Below are positions 10,943-23,099 of a stretch of 64,000 nucleotides of DNA, in pieces (within the stretch, counting starts at the first letter, position 1; the number at the start of each line of letters is the position of its first letter). The stretch is from positions 248,001 to 312,000 of the forward strand of contig JNEN01001244.1 in NCBI GenBank assembly GCA_000697355.1. The letters run 5' to 3'. This DNA is from Syncephalastrum monosporum B8922. Taxonomy: Eukaryota; Mucoromycota; Mucoromycetes; Mucorales; Syncephalastraceae. The notes below the pieces were generated by a model. The model saw only the letters and a program-made list of their open reading frames with translations. It was not told the origin of the DNA and searched no databases. A program made the position numbers and the translations under genes.

Positions 10943-12608
10943 ATGGGCAACAAAGCACGACTGTCTCACCAGACCGCTTCCTCCGCAGTGTCAAGCACTG
11001 TTGTCGGTGTCCATTACCGTGTCGGCCGCAAAGTCGGCGAAGGTAGCTTTGGCGTCATTCATCAAGGTAGACACTACGCATTGCCATACTCAAAGAGCAT
11101 TGTTTCACCTTGCCCTTCTTCTTTTGGCTTACACATACACGCAATTCTAGGTGTGAATTTGTTGAGCAATCAAGCCGTGGCCATCAAGTTTGAACCTCGC
11201 AAGTCGGACGCACCGCAACTTCGTGACGAATACCGGACCTACAAGATACTTTATGGCCTGCGTAAGTCACATCAGATCATTCTTTTTTTGCTGTAATAAA
11301 AGGGTCTCATCATGTAATTCTTCGCTAGCTGGTATCCCTGCTGCTTACTACTTTGGTCAAGAAGGTCTGCACAACGTTCTCGTCATGGACTTGCTAGGTC
11401 CGAGTCTCGAGGATCTCTTCGACATGTGCTCCCGACGTTTCAGTACAAAGACCGTCGCTATGCTTGCTAAACATATGGCACGTACTGTGTATTTTCATCT
11501 AGACCCATTGACTTCAAATTGTATTAATATCTGTCCATGCACATTACACATGCATAGATTACACGTGTCGAGAGCATCCATGAACGCGACTTGATCTACC
11601 GTGATATTAAGCCAGATAACTTTCTGATCGGCACCGGCGACACGGCCGGCACCGTCTATATGATCGATTTCGGCATGGCCAAACTCTATAGAGACCCGAA
11701 AACCAAGCAGCATATTCCCTACCGTGAACGCAAGAGTTTGTCAGGTACTGCACGGTACATGAGTATTAATACACATTTGGGGCGAGGTATGTATATGTTT
11801 TAAACAAACAAACAAAAAAAAACAATATAGTATAAAGAAAGAAGGGATACTTATTATGAAATCCTATCAACTTACTCAATCCCACAGAACAATCACGGCG
11901 TGACGACCTGGAGTCACTCGGCCATGTTTTCATGTATTTTCTGCGTGGGTCGTTGCCATGGCAGGGGTTGAAGGCAGCAACCAACAAACAGAAATATGAA
12001 CGCATTGGAGAAAAGAAACAGTCGACACCAATACGCGAACTGTGCGCTGGATACCCAGGTGTGTGGACACAGCAACTCATGAAAGGTTCTTCGTTGACAA
12101 GTTCTTTTTTTTTCATAGAGGAGTTTGCCATTTATCTCCAATATGTACGCAAGCTCGGTTTTGACGAAAAACCCGATTATGAGTTCCTTCGGGATCTCTT
12201 CAACAAGGTCCTTGTCGGTCTGGGTGCTGAGGATGACGGTGTGTATGACTGGACGAGGCTGAACGGCGAATGGGAGGTAATAATGGGCCATCTTGAACCT
12301 TGTCTTTTTCTATTCTTTTGCGAAGGAACCTTGTTCTATTTTGATACTCATTCCATTGCCGGATTTGCTATCAGCGTCCCACCAGTATGGATGGTTTGCA
12401 ACGTAACGCCAACGACACCGTGGGCGCACGGCACAGCCGACAGCAACAGCCCCAAATTTCGTCGGCAGCAGCGGTGATGACATATCCTGAGGAGAATCAC
12501 ATACGGTCTGGAGCACAACCACCGCAACAACGACCTCGCAAGCGCGGGTTTTGGCGCCATCTGATATCGGCAATGCGGCGGGGACGTAATCGACAAAAGT
12601 GCCTTTAG
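10943..12608 (+). CDS. Casein kinase I, Yck1/2 type
   Basis: Seven exons (10943-11066, 11151-11261, 11329-11477, 11558-11786, 11888-12058, 12119-12276, 12375-12608) encode 391 aa. The kinase domain shows the G-E-G-S-F-G loop (32-37), V-A-I-K (Lys54), R-D-I-K-P-D-N (143-149, catalytic Asp144) and I-D-F-G-M-A-K. The blocks [12 protein letters not shown] and [11 protein letters not shown] are diagnostic of CK1. The third intron appears to use a GC donor at 11478; the nearest GT donor (11487) would insert A-R-T into an otherwise invariant block. The Gln-rich tail ends in a basic helix and Lys-Cys-Leu. Yck kinases are palmitoylated at a C-terminal Cys-Cys, so membrane attachment here is possible but unproven. 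Confidence 0.93.
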
Positions 12609-12765
12609 CAAGGATGATGTTCACGTTTTAGTGGAGATATGTTCATGTATATTTTGTACGTATGCAAAGAGAGCATTATATAAAGACAAGCGGGATGTTG
12701 AGGATATATACAGAAGGGGGAGGGGGATTATGAATGGATGCAGTGCGGATTAAAGAACAGAGAAA

Positions 12766-13987
12766 TTATGTAAAGGAATGGACGAATTGCTGAATATGCT
12801 CCGGAACCGTGCCTTCGTGATAGCGCCATTCGGGATGATTGTAAAGGCGAAGAGTGTCGCTTCGTTGCCACTTGGGAAAGTCAACGGCAGAAGGGTGATT
12901 AAGCTTGTTTTGCACATCAAGCTCAAGCAGGTTGGCACGGCATGCAACGTCACGATGGATTTGGAGGCCATCATACCGCTCTGGGTTTAAGGTGCATTTG
13001 TGACCATGCTTGTAGACAAGATATGTGAGCGCGGCCTGATCCTGGCGGTGATTGACGCGAGAAGAACCGGGCGGAGCGATGCAGCGCTTATCAAGGCCAC
13101 ACTGGTACCAGGGTTCGATAAGAGTATCCATGATGGTAGCGTTATTGGCATCAAAGCCAACGGCAGCACCGTTACAGTTGGGGAACTTGGCATAGTCGGC
13201 AGGGCGTTCATGATAGTATTTGAACATACCCGGGTGGGTCCAGCGGCCCATGCGGTATGAGGAGCGCGGAGACCAGAAGCCGTGCTGAGCGCGGACGCGA
13301 CTGGGAATGTTCCGCAAAAAGTCAGCTGTGACCATGTTGCCCGCATCAAGCCAGACAAGAACGCCACCGTAAGTGTGAGCCGCTTCACGGACAATGCCCG
13401 TTTTCCACGCGTACTCGCCGGCATTGATGGCCACGTCCCAGAAACGAGGGTACTTGAAGTAGTCGAAAGTGACGAGGTCATCGATGAGACCGTGGCGCTG
13501 CAGCTGATCCAACACGGGCAGCTGGGTGCGGTTCATGCCAATATTGTAAACAACAACGCGGGGGAAGGTGTCTGGCTCGAATTCAGAGCGCAGTTGGTGC
13601 AGTGAATAAAGAAAGTTTTCGAGCGAGCAGAGGTGATTGGCACTCGACGCTGTGACAATGGTATACGGGTATTTGCGTTGCGCCTTCTTCGCTTCCGCCT
13701 GAATGGTTGTGCTTTCAGATGTCACAAACGAGTCTTCCACAACGAGTGTGCTCTTGGCACACTGGCGCACGTCGGTTGAGCAATTATCTAAATTTTTTTA
13801 GGTTAGAGAATCGAATCGAGTGTCGGGTAGGAAGCGTACCTGTCCAACGGAAGAGACCATCATCAAAGCCCATGATTGTCATAACAGTAAAACCAAAGAA
13901 AAAGGCCAGGCCGAGCTGTATAATGAGTCGCTTGCGAGAAGGAGGAGGTGGAGGTGCGGAAGTGACTGTTAAGCTAGGAGCACCCAT
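12766..13987 (-). CDS. Type II membrane glycosyltransferase-like protein (DUF1647-like)
   Basis: Two exons (13987-13840 and 13787-12766, joined across a 52-nt intron) encode 389 aa. A proline-rich cytosolic start is followed by one membrane helix at about residues 21-40, then a large lumenal domain, a Golgi glycosyltransferase topology. The lumenal part contains Y-T-I-V-T-A-S-S-A-N-H, V-V-V-Y-N-I-G-M and W-L-D-A-G-N, the last resembling a sugar-nucleotide/metal site, plus scattered Cys likely paired in disulphides. I liken it to the DUF1647-type glycosyltransferase-like family. Donor and acceptor sugars are unknown. It converges tail to tail with the casein kinase gene. Confidence 0.7.
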
Positions 13988-14417
13988 GTTGTAAGATAAT
14001 AATGGATAGGATTGAATGAAATATGTAATATGTATAGATGCAAAAACCAGAAGAGGGGAGATGAGTGAGCAAGTATAAAGGACGAAGGCAAAGAATGAAG
14101 AGTGTTATTATTTATATGTTAAAGAGCAGGTGGCCATTGTTCTTTTTTTACTTTGAAACGACCCGGATCGGGAACAGCTGTTATGTCAGTTCAGTGCGGT
14201 TCTCTGTGTGACACAACTAAAAAAAGAGACTTCCAGAGCACCTGGCATCGTTTGTGTAACGATGCCCCGTTACGCAGCCATTCGAACTCCCCCTTTTCGC
14301 CTTCTCTGTCTGTCCCGTACACCCGAACTCGCTCGCCGAACTGCACGCCTGCCTATTTTCCTGCGCCCAACCTTTGACTTTGGCTTTGACTTTGACTTCT
14401 GACTTTCCACTCGACTC
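13988..14417. other. Divergent intergenic region, 430 bp
   Basis: Lies between two divergently transcribed genes and presumably holds both promoters. A run of repeated GACTTTG-type hexamers is present around 14375-14402. No RNA gene was seen. Confidence 0.45.
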
Positions 14418-15973
14418 ATGGCCGACGCGACATTCAGCCCACAATTCCCTAACGGTTTCTTCTTCATTCGTTGCAAGTCGGCCGAAATGGCCTTGGACGT
14501 CTATGAAGGTGGCATGCTGGTAATTTTTTGTTTCGTTCTTCTCTCTTTTCTTTTTCTTTTGAGGGTTGTTTTTCTTTGTCCATAATCGTTCATGGATACA
14601 CTATGATTCTTTTTAGAACGACTTCCACCTAATTATATGGCCCCAGGTAAAGAGATAAGAGGCAGGATATTTCTTTTTTTAGTGTCTCATTGTTATTCTT
14701 TCAATAGAAAATGGTGGATGCTATCAACCAGGCAAGTGCTCCTTTTATTCATCTGCACGACGCGAGCGTCCATGACCACCGGTCGTGTCACTCCGCGTTC
14801 AGTCAGGCTCTGTAAACACCGCTCTTACTCACACATCATCGTTCTTCTATCCATCTCGTCCTCCACCCCCCCCCCAAAAAAACAATACAAATCCGTTCCC
14901 CACCCCCAATCATGGCCAACAGCTGTGGATGCACGAAGATGGTTTTCTCATCAACCGTAAATCTGGTCTTGGTGAGTGTTAGCTCTTGTATCGGGTATAC
15001 TGTGTACTCATCAATGCGTAATGTTGATATGATATAATAGTACTCGACATTCGCGGGGGAGACATCAAAAAGGACAAAGCCGTGATTCAATATTCGCGCA
15101 AGCCGGGCCTTGCACATAACCAACGCTGGCAGTACAAGGATGGCTATATTTCGCCCATCGCCGCGCCTCAATTGGTGCTGGACATCCGGGTACACCAAGA
15201 ACCCCAAAAAAAAAAAAAAAAAAAAAGGTTACGATGCGCTGACAGAGAGTGTCCTATATGTAGGGAGGGGAGTACAAGGATGCTGCGGCTGTCTTTCTGA
15301 ACGCCAAAACGGCCAGTAGCCCTACTCAGCAATGGCTCATCCAACCTTTCGAAGATGCCAAATCTAAGCAGGACCTGGCTCTCTTGCGCCCACCTCCTCG
15401 TAAGCATAATCAATCGTTCGAACCCCGTACACATTTTCTATCATCTTTTCTTTCATATTCACTGTCCATCGTTTGTCTTGATTAGTTCAAAAGCATCTCA
15501 CGGACTTTCCGCCGCCCGAGGAGCTCTGTCTTTTCCATAATTTGGTGTACAAGGAAGACAAAACGGACGTGTCGGCGAAGGAAGTGGCAGGCGCAGCCGC
15601 CTTTGAGGTTAAAATTAAATCGAGAAAAAATAAACCTTACAGTGGGGCTGACGTGAATGGAAAAAAAACTTTTTCGTCCCTTGCCTTGCCTCTTTTCTTT
15701 GATAGGCCATGCGCATCTATGTCCACGATCAGGCACAGAAACACGAACCTATTACGGGCCCTCATGCGCGTCAGATCATCCAATCCTTGGTGGCACAGGA
15801 GGCAAGTCATATCATCCAAGCAAGGGGTCTTTTCTAAAGGTTTCTTGATAACTTTACAGATGGGCCGCTTGCGCCCCAAGCTTCACAAACAGGACGATTA
15901 TGCGGCCATCGTGCGCGTTGCGGAGCAAGCGGCGTCTGGCTACTTTGCCCGTGAGTATGAGGGCCAGCAATAA
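14418..15973 (+). CDS. Ricin-B-type beta-trefoil lectin-fold protein (intracellular, carbohydrate-binding candidate)
   Basis: Nine exons (14418-14519, 14617-14646, 14708-14731, 14923-14971, 15041-15189, 15264-15399, 15486-15607, 15706-15801, 15860-15973) give 273 aa. Three Q-x-W repeats (N-Q-L-W, N-Q-R-W, T-Q-Q-W) and repeated L-V-L-D-I-R-G-G loops mark one beta-trefoil of the ricin-B lectin fold, followed by an alpha-helical C-terminus. There is no signal peptide and no catalytic domain. Introns 3 and 8 have GC donors in perfect GCAAGT context. Intron 5 (15190-15263) contains 21 consecutive A. The C-terminus is uncertain: a consensus GTGAGT at 15951 could splice to 16054 and end at 16094 instead. 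Ligand unknown. Confidence 0.82.
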
Positions 15974-18435
15974 AGTTCTTTACCCGCATGTCCCACATGA
16001 CGTTTTTGCTATACCTGTATACATAAATCTCAGTCAAATGATCTGTCCTTCAGACCATGAGCTTGGGCCACACCACTCTAGTTATATATGCTGATGGCAA
16101 TCGCTCTAGAGGAAACAGCTCTGATCAGTGTATAATGGCCTCTGCGCCACTAAAAGTAAAGAATAAGTAGCACAATCTCCTGTGTTACTTTCAATGCCTT
16201 CACGCATCTCAAGTACACTGAGCATTGATGAATATGTAAAGGATACCTTGTGTATCCTTCCGAGCCCACCTGCTCTGCCAATGTTTTCAGCGAATTGTAC
16301 GCTACTATATATAAGGATTAGTCTCAATCTTTATCTTTCCCGTGATGAATCACCAAAAGAGCTGAGTGGCTTTAGCATTCATCAGAAAGTGATAGGATGT
16401 GCTAATATTACAATACTTTCTCTATTAGATTCTGCCATTTTTTATTCTTTGAATTGACGTGTGTCCAAAATTAATTTACCAAATGAGGAAAACAAAACGA
16501 GTTAAGTCATACCTTTGTGCTTGGCAATCGGCCGTACTTTTGCCCGTCTGCTCCTCGCCTGTACATTTTTACTCCCAACATAACGTAGGCCGGCACAAGC
16601 ATAAATCCGATAGTATGCATGAGTAATACCATTTCAGGAATTATGGGAAATCTAGAAGCGACCCGAAGGAAGAATATGACTTGTTATAAGTCGCTAAACT
16701 CACAGGTAGTGACAAGAGCGTTATCTTGTTTGACTGCATGTAGCGGATTTGGAGAACGAATATTGATGTAAAAAGAGCATTTACAGCAGTGCGTGGAACA
16801 TGGTCTCGGTCTAGATCTTTGCATAAGTTTCATGTAGTAATTTCTTTTATAGTCGCTGTACAACTGTTGGCTGGAGACAATATTCGATGCTATGTGCTCC
16901 CACCTCTCTTAAAATTTGCTCTACCCATATCATATGAGTATAATTATAATAAAAAATATATTATCGTGGTGTTCTGGCTACACATTAGGTCTTCCATCCA
17001 AACAAGTATGGAAAAATATATACACACACGCGAGCGTTTAAAACCCTAGAAGTCACTAGAGACTTCGGACAGCAATTTTCACCTCGTTCTCCAATAGGAT
17101 ATGAGCAGCTTTGCCGAACAATTGTCGTGAATGCAGAGAGTAATTCCACATACATAGCTCTCCACCTAAAAGATGATCGTTTCGTTTGTGTAATATGTAC
17201 TTTCTGGTAAAGCGATCATTTATGTACGCGTCTTGCATTCAGCACGATATGGTATAAGTCGACGTCACGACGTACAAAGTCCATCCACTTTCTAAAACAA
17301 CACACTAACCAAGTTGCTACATGCGGCATCTGGTGATATTCAGCAAAATATTCATTTGGGGCTGAAAAGCGCAGAGCCGCCCGACGTACATAATCAGTGA
17401 CTTCCATTCTGGTGTGCACAGACAACTAAAATAATCTGCGATTTAGAAATACGATCATAAATCTGTGCACAGGACGCAGGGGCACCTAAATAACACATCG
17501 GAATGGCTGATACTGCTGATATTTTCAATCTGTACACGAATATTCTCGAACATGGATGTATAAAAAGCTGTCTCATATCATAATACGGATTATGACTGTA
17601 TTTCTGATACGATCATAATGAACTTTAAACACTGATGGTGAGCTTAGTCCCTTCAAATGTATACATAACATGGCAGTTTATTATCGATCCGGATGTACCG
17701 ACTGTAAATTTGATCTCTAAATCGTAGCTACTGTCGCTGCACACCTTTAATATTACTATGAAAACTAATTTAAAGCGTTTCGCTCCGCAACATCTAGTTT
17801 CTTTTCTTTTTCTTTTCTTCTTTTTTTGTAATGCATGTAATGCATAATTTCTCTAAGCCCGACTAGCACTTGCATGTAGTGCACGTGATTCAGGGATGTA
17901 TGAACGTCTTTTACTTCCCTCGGACAAATAGGCGGACCGATGCATGTCGCAGCAGCGACCGCAATAAGGGTAAAATCACAACATTGCAGCAGATCAGGAG
18001 TATGACTTGGTATGTTATACGTAGGTCTTAAACGTGAGTCCTATACGTTGTTGTTGGTTCTCGGTCTTCCTCAGGCTTGAATGGCCTCATCTCAAAAATC
18101 AGAGTCTGATCTCATGGGCTTACTAGCACTACATATATGTATCAAGAAATGCCAATTTGTCGAAGCTGTATAGACTCTGAGCTATCAAAAAGGAAAAGCT
18201 GAAAAGAAGCCAACCAAAGCTTTGATTCCGTCTAGCCCCTCAATTATACTGGCCCCGAGCCGGCCCGAAACTGCCGGCAATCAAGAATGACGCATCCTAG
18301 GTATACAAAGGAGCAAACAGCCGCAGCAGCAACAGCAGCAGATCAGTGGCTCCTGGGGCCCATGAAAATTGTTCTCTATTTGATATAAAAAGCTTCTTTA
18401 CTCCCTCTTCGTTACAGTAATATACGAAAAAATTA
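15974..18435. other. Gene-poor stretch, 2.4 kb
   Basis: AT-rich with many stops. The most protein-like fragment is a minus-strand frame at about 17425-17216 flanked by other minus-strand frames (17576-17394, 17238-17056). None has a recognisable domain or connects by clear splice sites. It could be relic coding sequence or chance. No tRNA or repeat was recognised. Confidence 0.4.
18382..18391 (+). promoter_or_regulatory. TATA-like box of the P450 gene
   Basis: GATATAAAAA lies about 45-55 bp upstream of the P450 ATG at 18436, in the expected orientation. Confidence 0.45.
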
Positions 18436-20479
18436 ATGGCTCAACTCGCTACTTTTGATACCTGGGAGAAATTGCTCGCTGTTTATCGTCAAGCCCCTGC
18501 AAGCAGAAAGGCATCTTGGATCGGATGGGCCCTGGCTGCCACAGTTCTTGGTACTCAGCTCTACAAGACTTTGGTGCCTCCTTCCAACTTGCCTGACCTA
18601 CCGACGATCAATTACTTTCGTCTTCTTTCGGCCTTCCTCCGACGTGATCCGCCCACGGTCCGCTCTCAGCAGATCCTGATTCCCGCTCTGGAAAAGCACA
18701 AGCAGAACAAGGCGTATTTGGTATTTACTTCCTTGCTCCCTTTGATCAACAAATGACTTATCATGATCGTCTACAGGCCAAACTTCCACTGACATGGACT
18801 GTCTTTATTGTTGATCCGGTCGCGGCAAAAATGTTCTTAATGAAAATGGGTACGTTACACCGTAAAAAACATGAAATCAGCTGCTCGTATACTGATCTCC
18901 AACTGATGCGACGTTCCCATCCTCTTTGACGTAGATGTGTTTCCCAAAATAAAGGAAACAATAGATGCTTTGGATTCTGAACACCCTATCGTCGAATTCT
19001 TTGGTCGTGAAAACGTGGCAATCTCGGTGGGCGAGGCTTGGAGAAACCAACGCAAGGTAAAGCCACACTGCAGCAGGTGATTTAGTTCAGTAAATTAACA
19101 TGGTTTGCATTTGCAATAGATTATGAATCCAGCTTTCCGGCGTGCCACGCCTATCTCCATTTTTGGCAACCTCATGTTCAAGGTGTTTGAAAACATCAAG
19201 GAAAACGAGCCTGTAGTTGCAATTGATTTGATGCAAGCTTTCACTTTGGACGCTCTGGGGCGTGCTGCGTTCAGTTTCGATTTCCATGCCCTCGATGATC
19301 AGCACAACGATTGGGTCGAGTCTTATGAAATGATCCGCCAAGGCCTGCGTAATCCTGTAAACGCTGTCTTGGCGCGTTACAACTTTATCACAAAGTATCT
19401 GATTCCAGGCCGTGCCAAGCAAAAGGCCGCGACGCACAAACTCAACTCGCTACTGCTCGATATGGCAGGCCGCAAACGTGCCGAGCTCGAGAAGCATCCC
19501 GAGCTACGCGAACTCCCAGATAGTGAAAAAGACTTGCTGACCCTCATGGTGGAGGCGAATATGGAGTCCGGTGATGATCCGACAAGCGCGGAATTACTGC
19601 GGGTAAGTTCAAGGGTTGGCGACTCCGAGCCTCTATTAAAGCTCATACTAACAACACACCTGGCGTAGGCCAATCTTTCGGTTTTTTTCTTGGCTGGTAT
19701 ATATTCTACAGACCTGTACATTTTTCACAGGCTGATATCTGGGTTAGGTCATGACACGACAGCGAACACACTGAGTTTCTGGCTCTATCATATGGCAATG
19801 AACAAGGTACATACCATGCTTATGCTTGTGACGACCGTATATGCAAGCTGAAGTGCATGTGTTTGCTCTTAGGATGTCCAAGCCAAGGCACGTGAAGAAG
19901 TGATCAAAATTCTGGGCGACGGGCCGGAAGATGTGATCCCGACGGCCGAGCAATGCAAGCAAATGACTTACTTGGACTGCATTATTAAAGAGGTACGTGA
20001 CATATCCATAGAAGTGCAAGGCCCTGTGAGCTTACGACGGTAGCCTATGCGTGTATCAGAATCTTCGTCTCTTGGGTCCTGCATCGCAGCTTATTCCACG
20101 TATAGCAATGGAAGACGTGGATTTAAACGGTATTTTCATCCCCAAAGGCACACGGGTGACGGTGGACATGCACACTATGCACTATAGCCCGATGCTTTGG
20201 CAAGACCCGGGAGTGTTCAACCCGGATCGATTTTTGGATGACGGAGAGCACAGCCAGCATCGTGGTCTCGCCTGGCTGCCCTTCAGCAGCGGTGGCAGAC
20301 AGTGTCTTGGTATGAACTTTAGCTTGACTGAGCAGCGAGTGGTGATGTCTATGATGTTGCGCAAGTACACATGGGAGCTGCCTGCCGACTCTATCCACCG
20401 TGACGGCATCAAGTTGAAGGAAGTGAATACAGCGGCCCCCAGAACGCTCAGCGTTGTGTTTCAGAAGCGACAACGCTAA
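18436..20479 (+). CDS. Cytochrome P450 monooxygenase
   Basis: Eight exons (18436-18720, 18777-18849, 18935-19056, 19120-19602, 19669-19696, 19748-19806, 19873-19992, 20060-20479) encode 529 aa. A hydrophobic N-terminal segment (about residues 27-47) would anchor it in the ER. The I-helix A-G-H-D-T-T-A-N, the K-helix E-x-x-R (E-N-L-R, 390-393), a P-D-R-F element and the haem loop F-S-S-G-G-R-Q-C-L-G (Cys472 ligand) are all intact, so it should be active. Substrate cannot be read from sequence. Exon 5 is only 28 nt. A TATA-like box precedes the gene. It converges with RPS13, 149 bp apart. Confidence 0.95.
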
Positions 20480-20628
20480 AGTAAAATATGTTGATCGAAT
20501 TATACAAAGTAAAATGCATTTTTTGTGCAGAGAAAATGGCGCATTTATTTATTTTAAGATACTTGCTTGCTACGCGTGTCACCGTTCCGTATGCCGCCTT
20601 GATCAATGTCGGGCCGTGTCTTGTGGGT

Positions 20629-21386
20629 TTAAGCAACAAGGGCAGAGGCCGTGCTCGACTCACTATTTAAAAAACGAGATGGTCAAGGTCGACAGTTACC
20701 GAGCAGGGCCTCCTCTTTCATTCTTTGACCGAGAAAAGCCAACCATGAAGTGTGAGGAAGAGCCGCAACCCTGACGTAATGTCTGATATAGAGGTAATGA
20801 AATGACATCGACAACATAGTGTGTGCCCCCCCAGATATAAAAAGGATACTATTTCCAGTTGGGCGGAAGCGTGCCAGCAGTCTTGTAGTAGCGAGACAGA
20901 CGGTGGATACGCGACTCGATAAGGATGAGGCGATACTTGGAGTCCTTGTCCTTGCGGTTGCGCTCAAGATGCTTGCGAATGGTCACGGCCTTCTTGATGA
21001 GGTGGTAGAGATCCTCGGGGATAGAAGGCGCGAGACCGTTGCTCTTGAGAATACGGAGCACCTTGTTGCCTGTAACGCTTCGGACCTGAGGAACGCCGTG
21101 CGAATCACGAAGAATCACACCAATCTGGGCAGGCGAAAGGCCTTTCTTGGCGCTCTTGCAAATCATGTCGACAACCTCCTCGGGAGTTGTCTAACAGTCC
21201 GAGATGAGCTATGCCGCATTCAGTACAGAACGCATTTCGTACCTTTAGCCAAGAAGGAGGCGAGCGGCGGTAAGGGAGAGCGCTCTGGGAGATACCTTTG
21301 CCAGGAGTGTGCTGTCATGCAGGTTTAGATAACAGATACTACTTGACGCTCAACCGTTATTATTGACAACGAACCATGCGACCCAT
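20629..21386 (-). CDS. RPS13: Small-subunit ribosomal protein S13 (uS15)
   Basis: Four exons (21386-21375, 21311-21243, 21190-20850, 20662-20629) give exactly 151 aa, the length of human RPS13. The first exon encodes only M-G-R-M; the last, after an unusually long 187-nt intron, encodes the conserved tail [10 protein letters not shown]. Core blocks such as [19 protein letters not shown] and [12 protein letters not shown] are near-identical to orthologues. It is an uS15-family component of the 40S subunit contacting 18S rRNA. RPS13 introns host U14 snoRNA in animals; I looked and saw no convincing C/D boxes here. Confidence 0.97.
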
Positions 21387-23099
21387 GATGAATTATAAAC
21401 GATAGAGAGTTCAGGAACGAAAAGAGATGTGTGCGTTTCTCGCTCTGGCGCAAGCAGACAAATTATCACAAAGTTCTTGAAGCCACATTTCGTTATTTTG
21501 ATAGTAACGGGACCCCCTTTGTGACTGCAACCTTTGCACTCCTTCGAGCGGGCATCGAAACCGCGGTGAAGGAAAAGGTTCGTACGATCAGGGGCCGCTA
21601 GGTATGCCAGTGTACAGAGGTAATTCGCAGCGTTAACTAAAAAAATAAAATAAGCTAAAAGAAGGGCGGCACTAGCATGGACCCTTCATCATACAATTAG
21701 CTGTCAGATAACAAAAAAACGCACAATAGCTTACACAAAGCAGGGATCGAAACAAAAGACGGGAACATGCTGCTGGTACCGCCTTTTTGCTATAATGGAA
21801 TTACAAGCAACTTGTGAATAAGATATGTGTGCCTTCGATTCAGTTTATCGCATTTATTCAGTACATAAGCGTTGACTACTTGACATATAGGTTTATGTAA
21901 CTATGAAGAGTAATCTTTATTTCACTGATACTGCTGTCAAAGCTTTTGCGCGTGGTTACTACTTCCAATAAATGAATCCGCGCGACTAATAGGTTGACTC
22001 CCGTTCTGTTTGTGTTTATATTGAACAACGCATGCAAGGTACCATTAGCGAAAAGAGGTACTCTAATTCATATAGCAAAGAGGTGCACCCGTTTCAACCT
22101 TCATTTAGCGCTGTATTCCATCACACGAAAAAGCGGGCTACTATTCCGTACCCATTTTTAAAATACGTCGTCTCCATGCAAGGTGGCACAGCCATTATCC
22201 TTTTTCTCGGATCGGCACGAAGCGAGTTAGAATTATTAAAAAATATAGGATCTGCTTCATGGGAAGAACTTTCATTCGTCCAGTATATTAAAACACGTTC
22301 TCATTTATTCCACTGTTTCGGATCTTGTATGAATGTTACGATTTGCTAGTACGGTATCAAATCTGGCAGTAGGTGCTGTCGGAGTAGGTGGTGGTGGTGC
22401 CACAGAGATTTTGGCTCTGTGGAGCCTGCTCACATATTACCATTCTGTATTACTTCTTCTTGCTTCAAACCCCCTGCATACAGAGGCAAATTGAAAACAA
22501 TGCATCCATAGCTCATCACAATTTTCTTTCATTAAAATTTGTATCTGACAATGATAAGTGAAGCGATCTTTACCTTGGTCATTTTTTGGGAGAACACAAA
22601 ATAAAAAAAGGTGGAGGCAGAAATTTCCCCTCATGTTTCCCCAACGTTCATATTTCCGCATCCCGTCGACATCCCGACCGAAGCACCACGTACTTATGAA
22701 ATTCACAACATGCGGGAGTTCAGCAGTTCTAACAGGGACCTCTATGCATAAAAACGGAGGCATCAAAGATATATGTGCTCTTCTCCTTAAGGTCAGAACA
22801 AAAAAAAAAAAGGAATACCAACGAAAGAAAAGGAGTGGAGTCTGGCGCCATATGGCTGTGTGTCTGTGTGTAATACAAGGAAAGGCACATGGCGAGCTGT
22901 GGGAGGGTGGGAAACAATGCCTTGAGACCACTTTTGGACTAGCAAGGGAAACGGCCAGCCCCAATCCTGCCATTTAATTTTACGTGCAGAGTACTACCCC
23001 ATCATCTTTCTTTCTGGTCCATTGTCACTTTTTCCCTCTTCCTTCGCTTCATACCCGCGCTATTTACAAGTGCATGTCATTCCTTGATCCTCTACTTCC
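21387..23099. other. Gene-poor stretch, 1.7 kb
   Basis: AT-rich. A 105-codon frame at 22032-22349 lacks recognisable features. A GTAGGTGGTGGTGGTGCC run lies at about 22384-22401. The promoter of RPS13 should be at the left end and that of the membrane-protein gene at the right. No RNA gene was recognised. Confidence 0.4.

Noticed and set aside
15190..15263. Frameshift or broken gene in the lectin-fold protein
   Set aside because: Explained fully by a 74-nt intron restoring the repeat motif.
20663..21374. U14-type snoRNA in RPS13 introns
   Set aside because: No C box (RTGATGA) paired with a D box was found in any of the three introns.
22032..22349. 105-codon plus-strand frame
   Set aside because: AT-rich region, no domain, no splice context and no start or leader features beyond chance.
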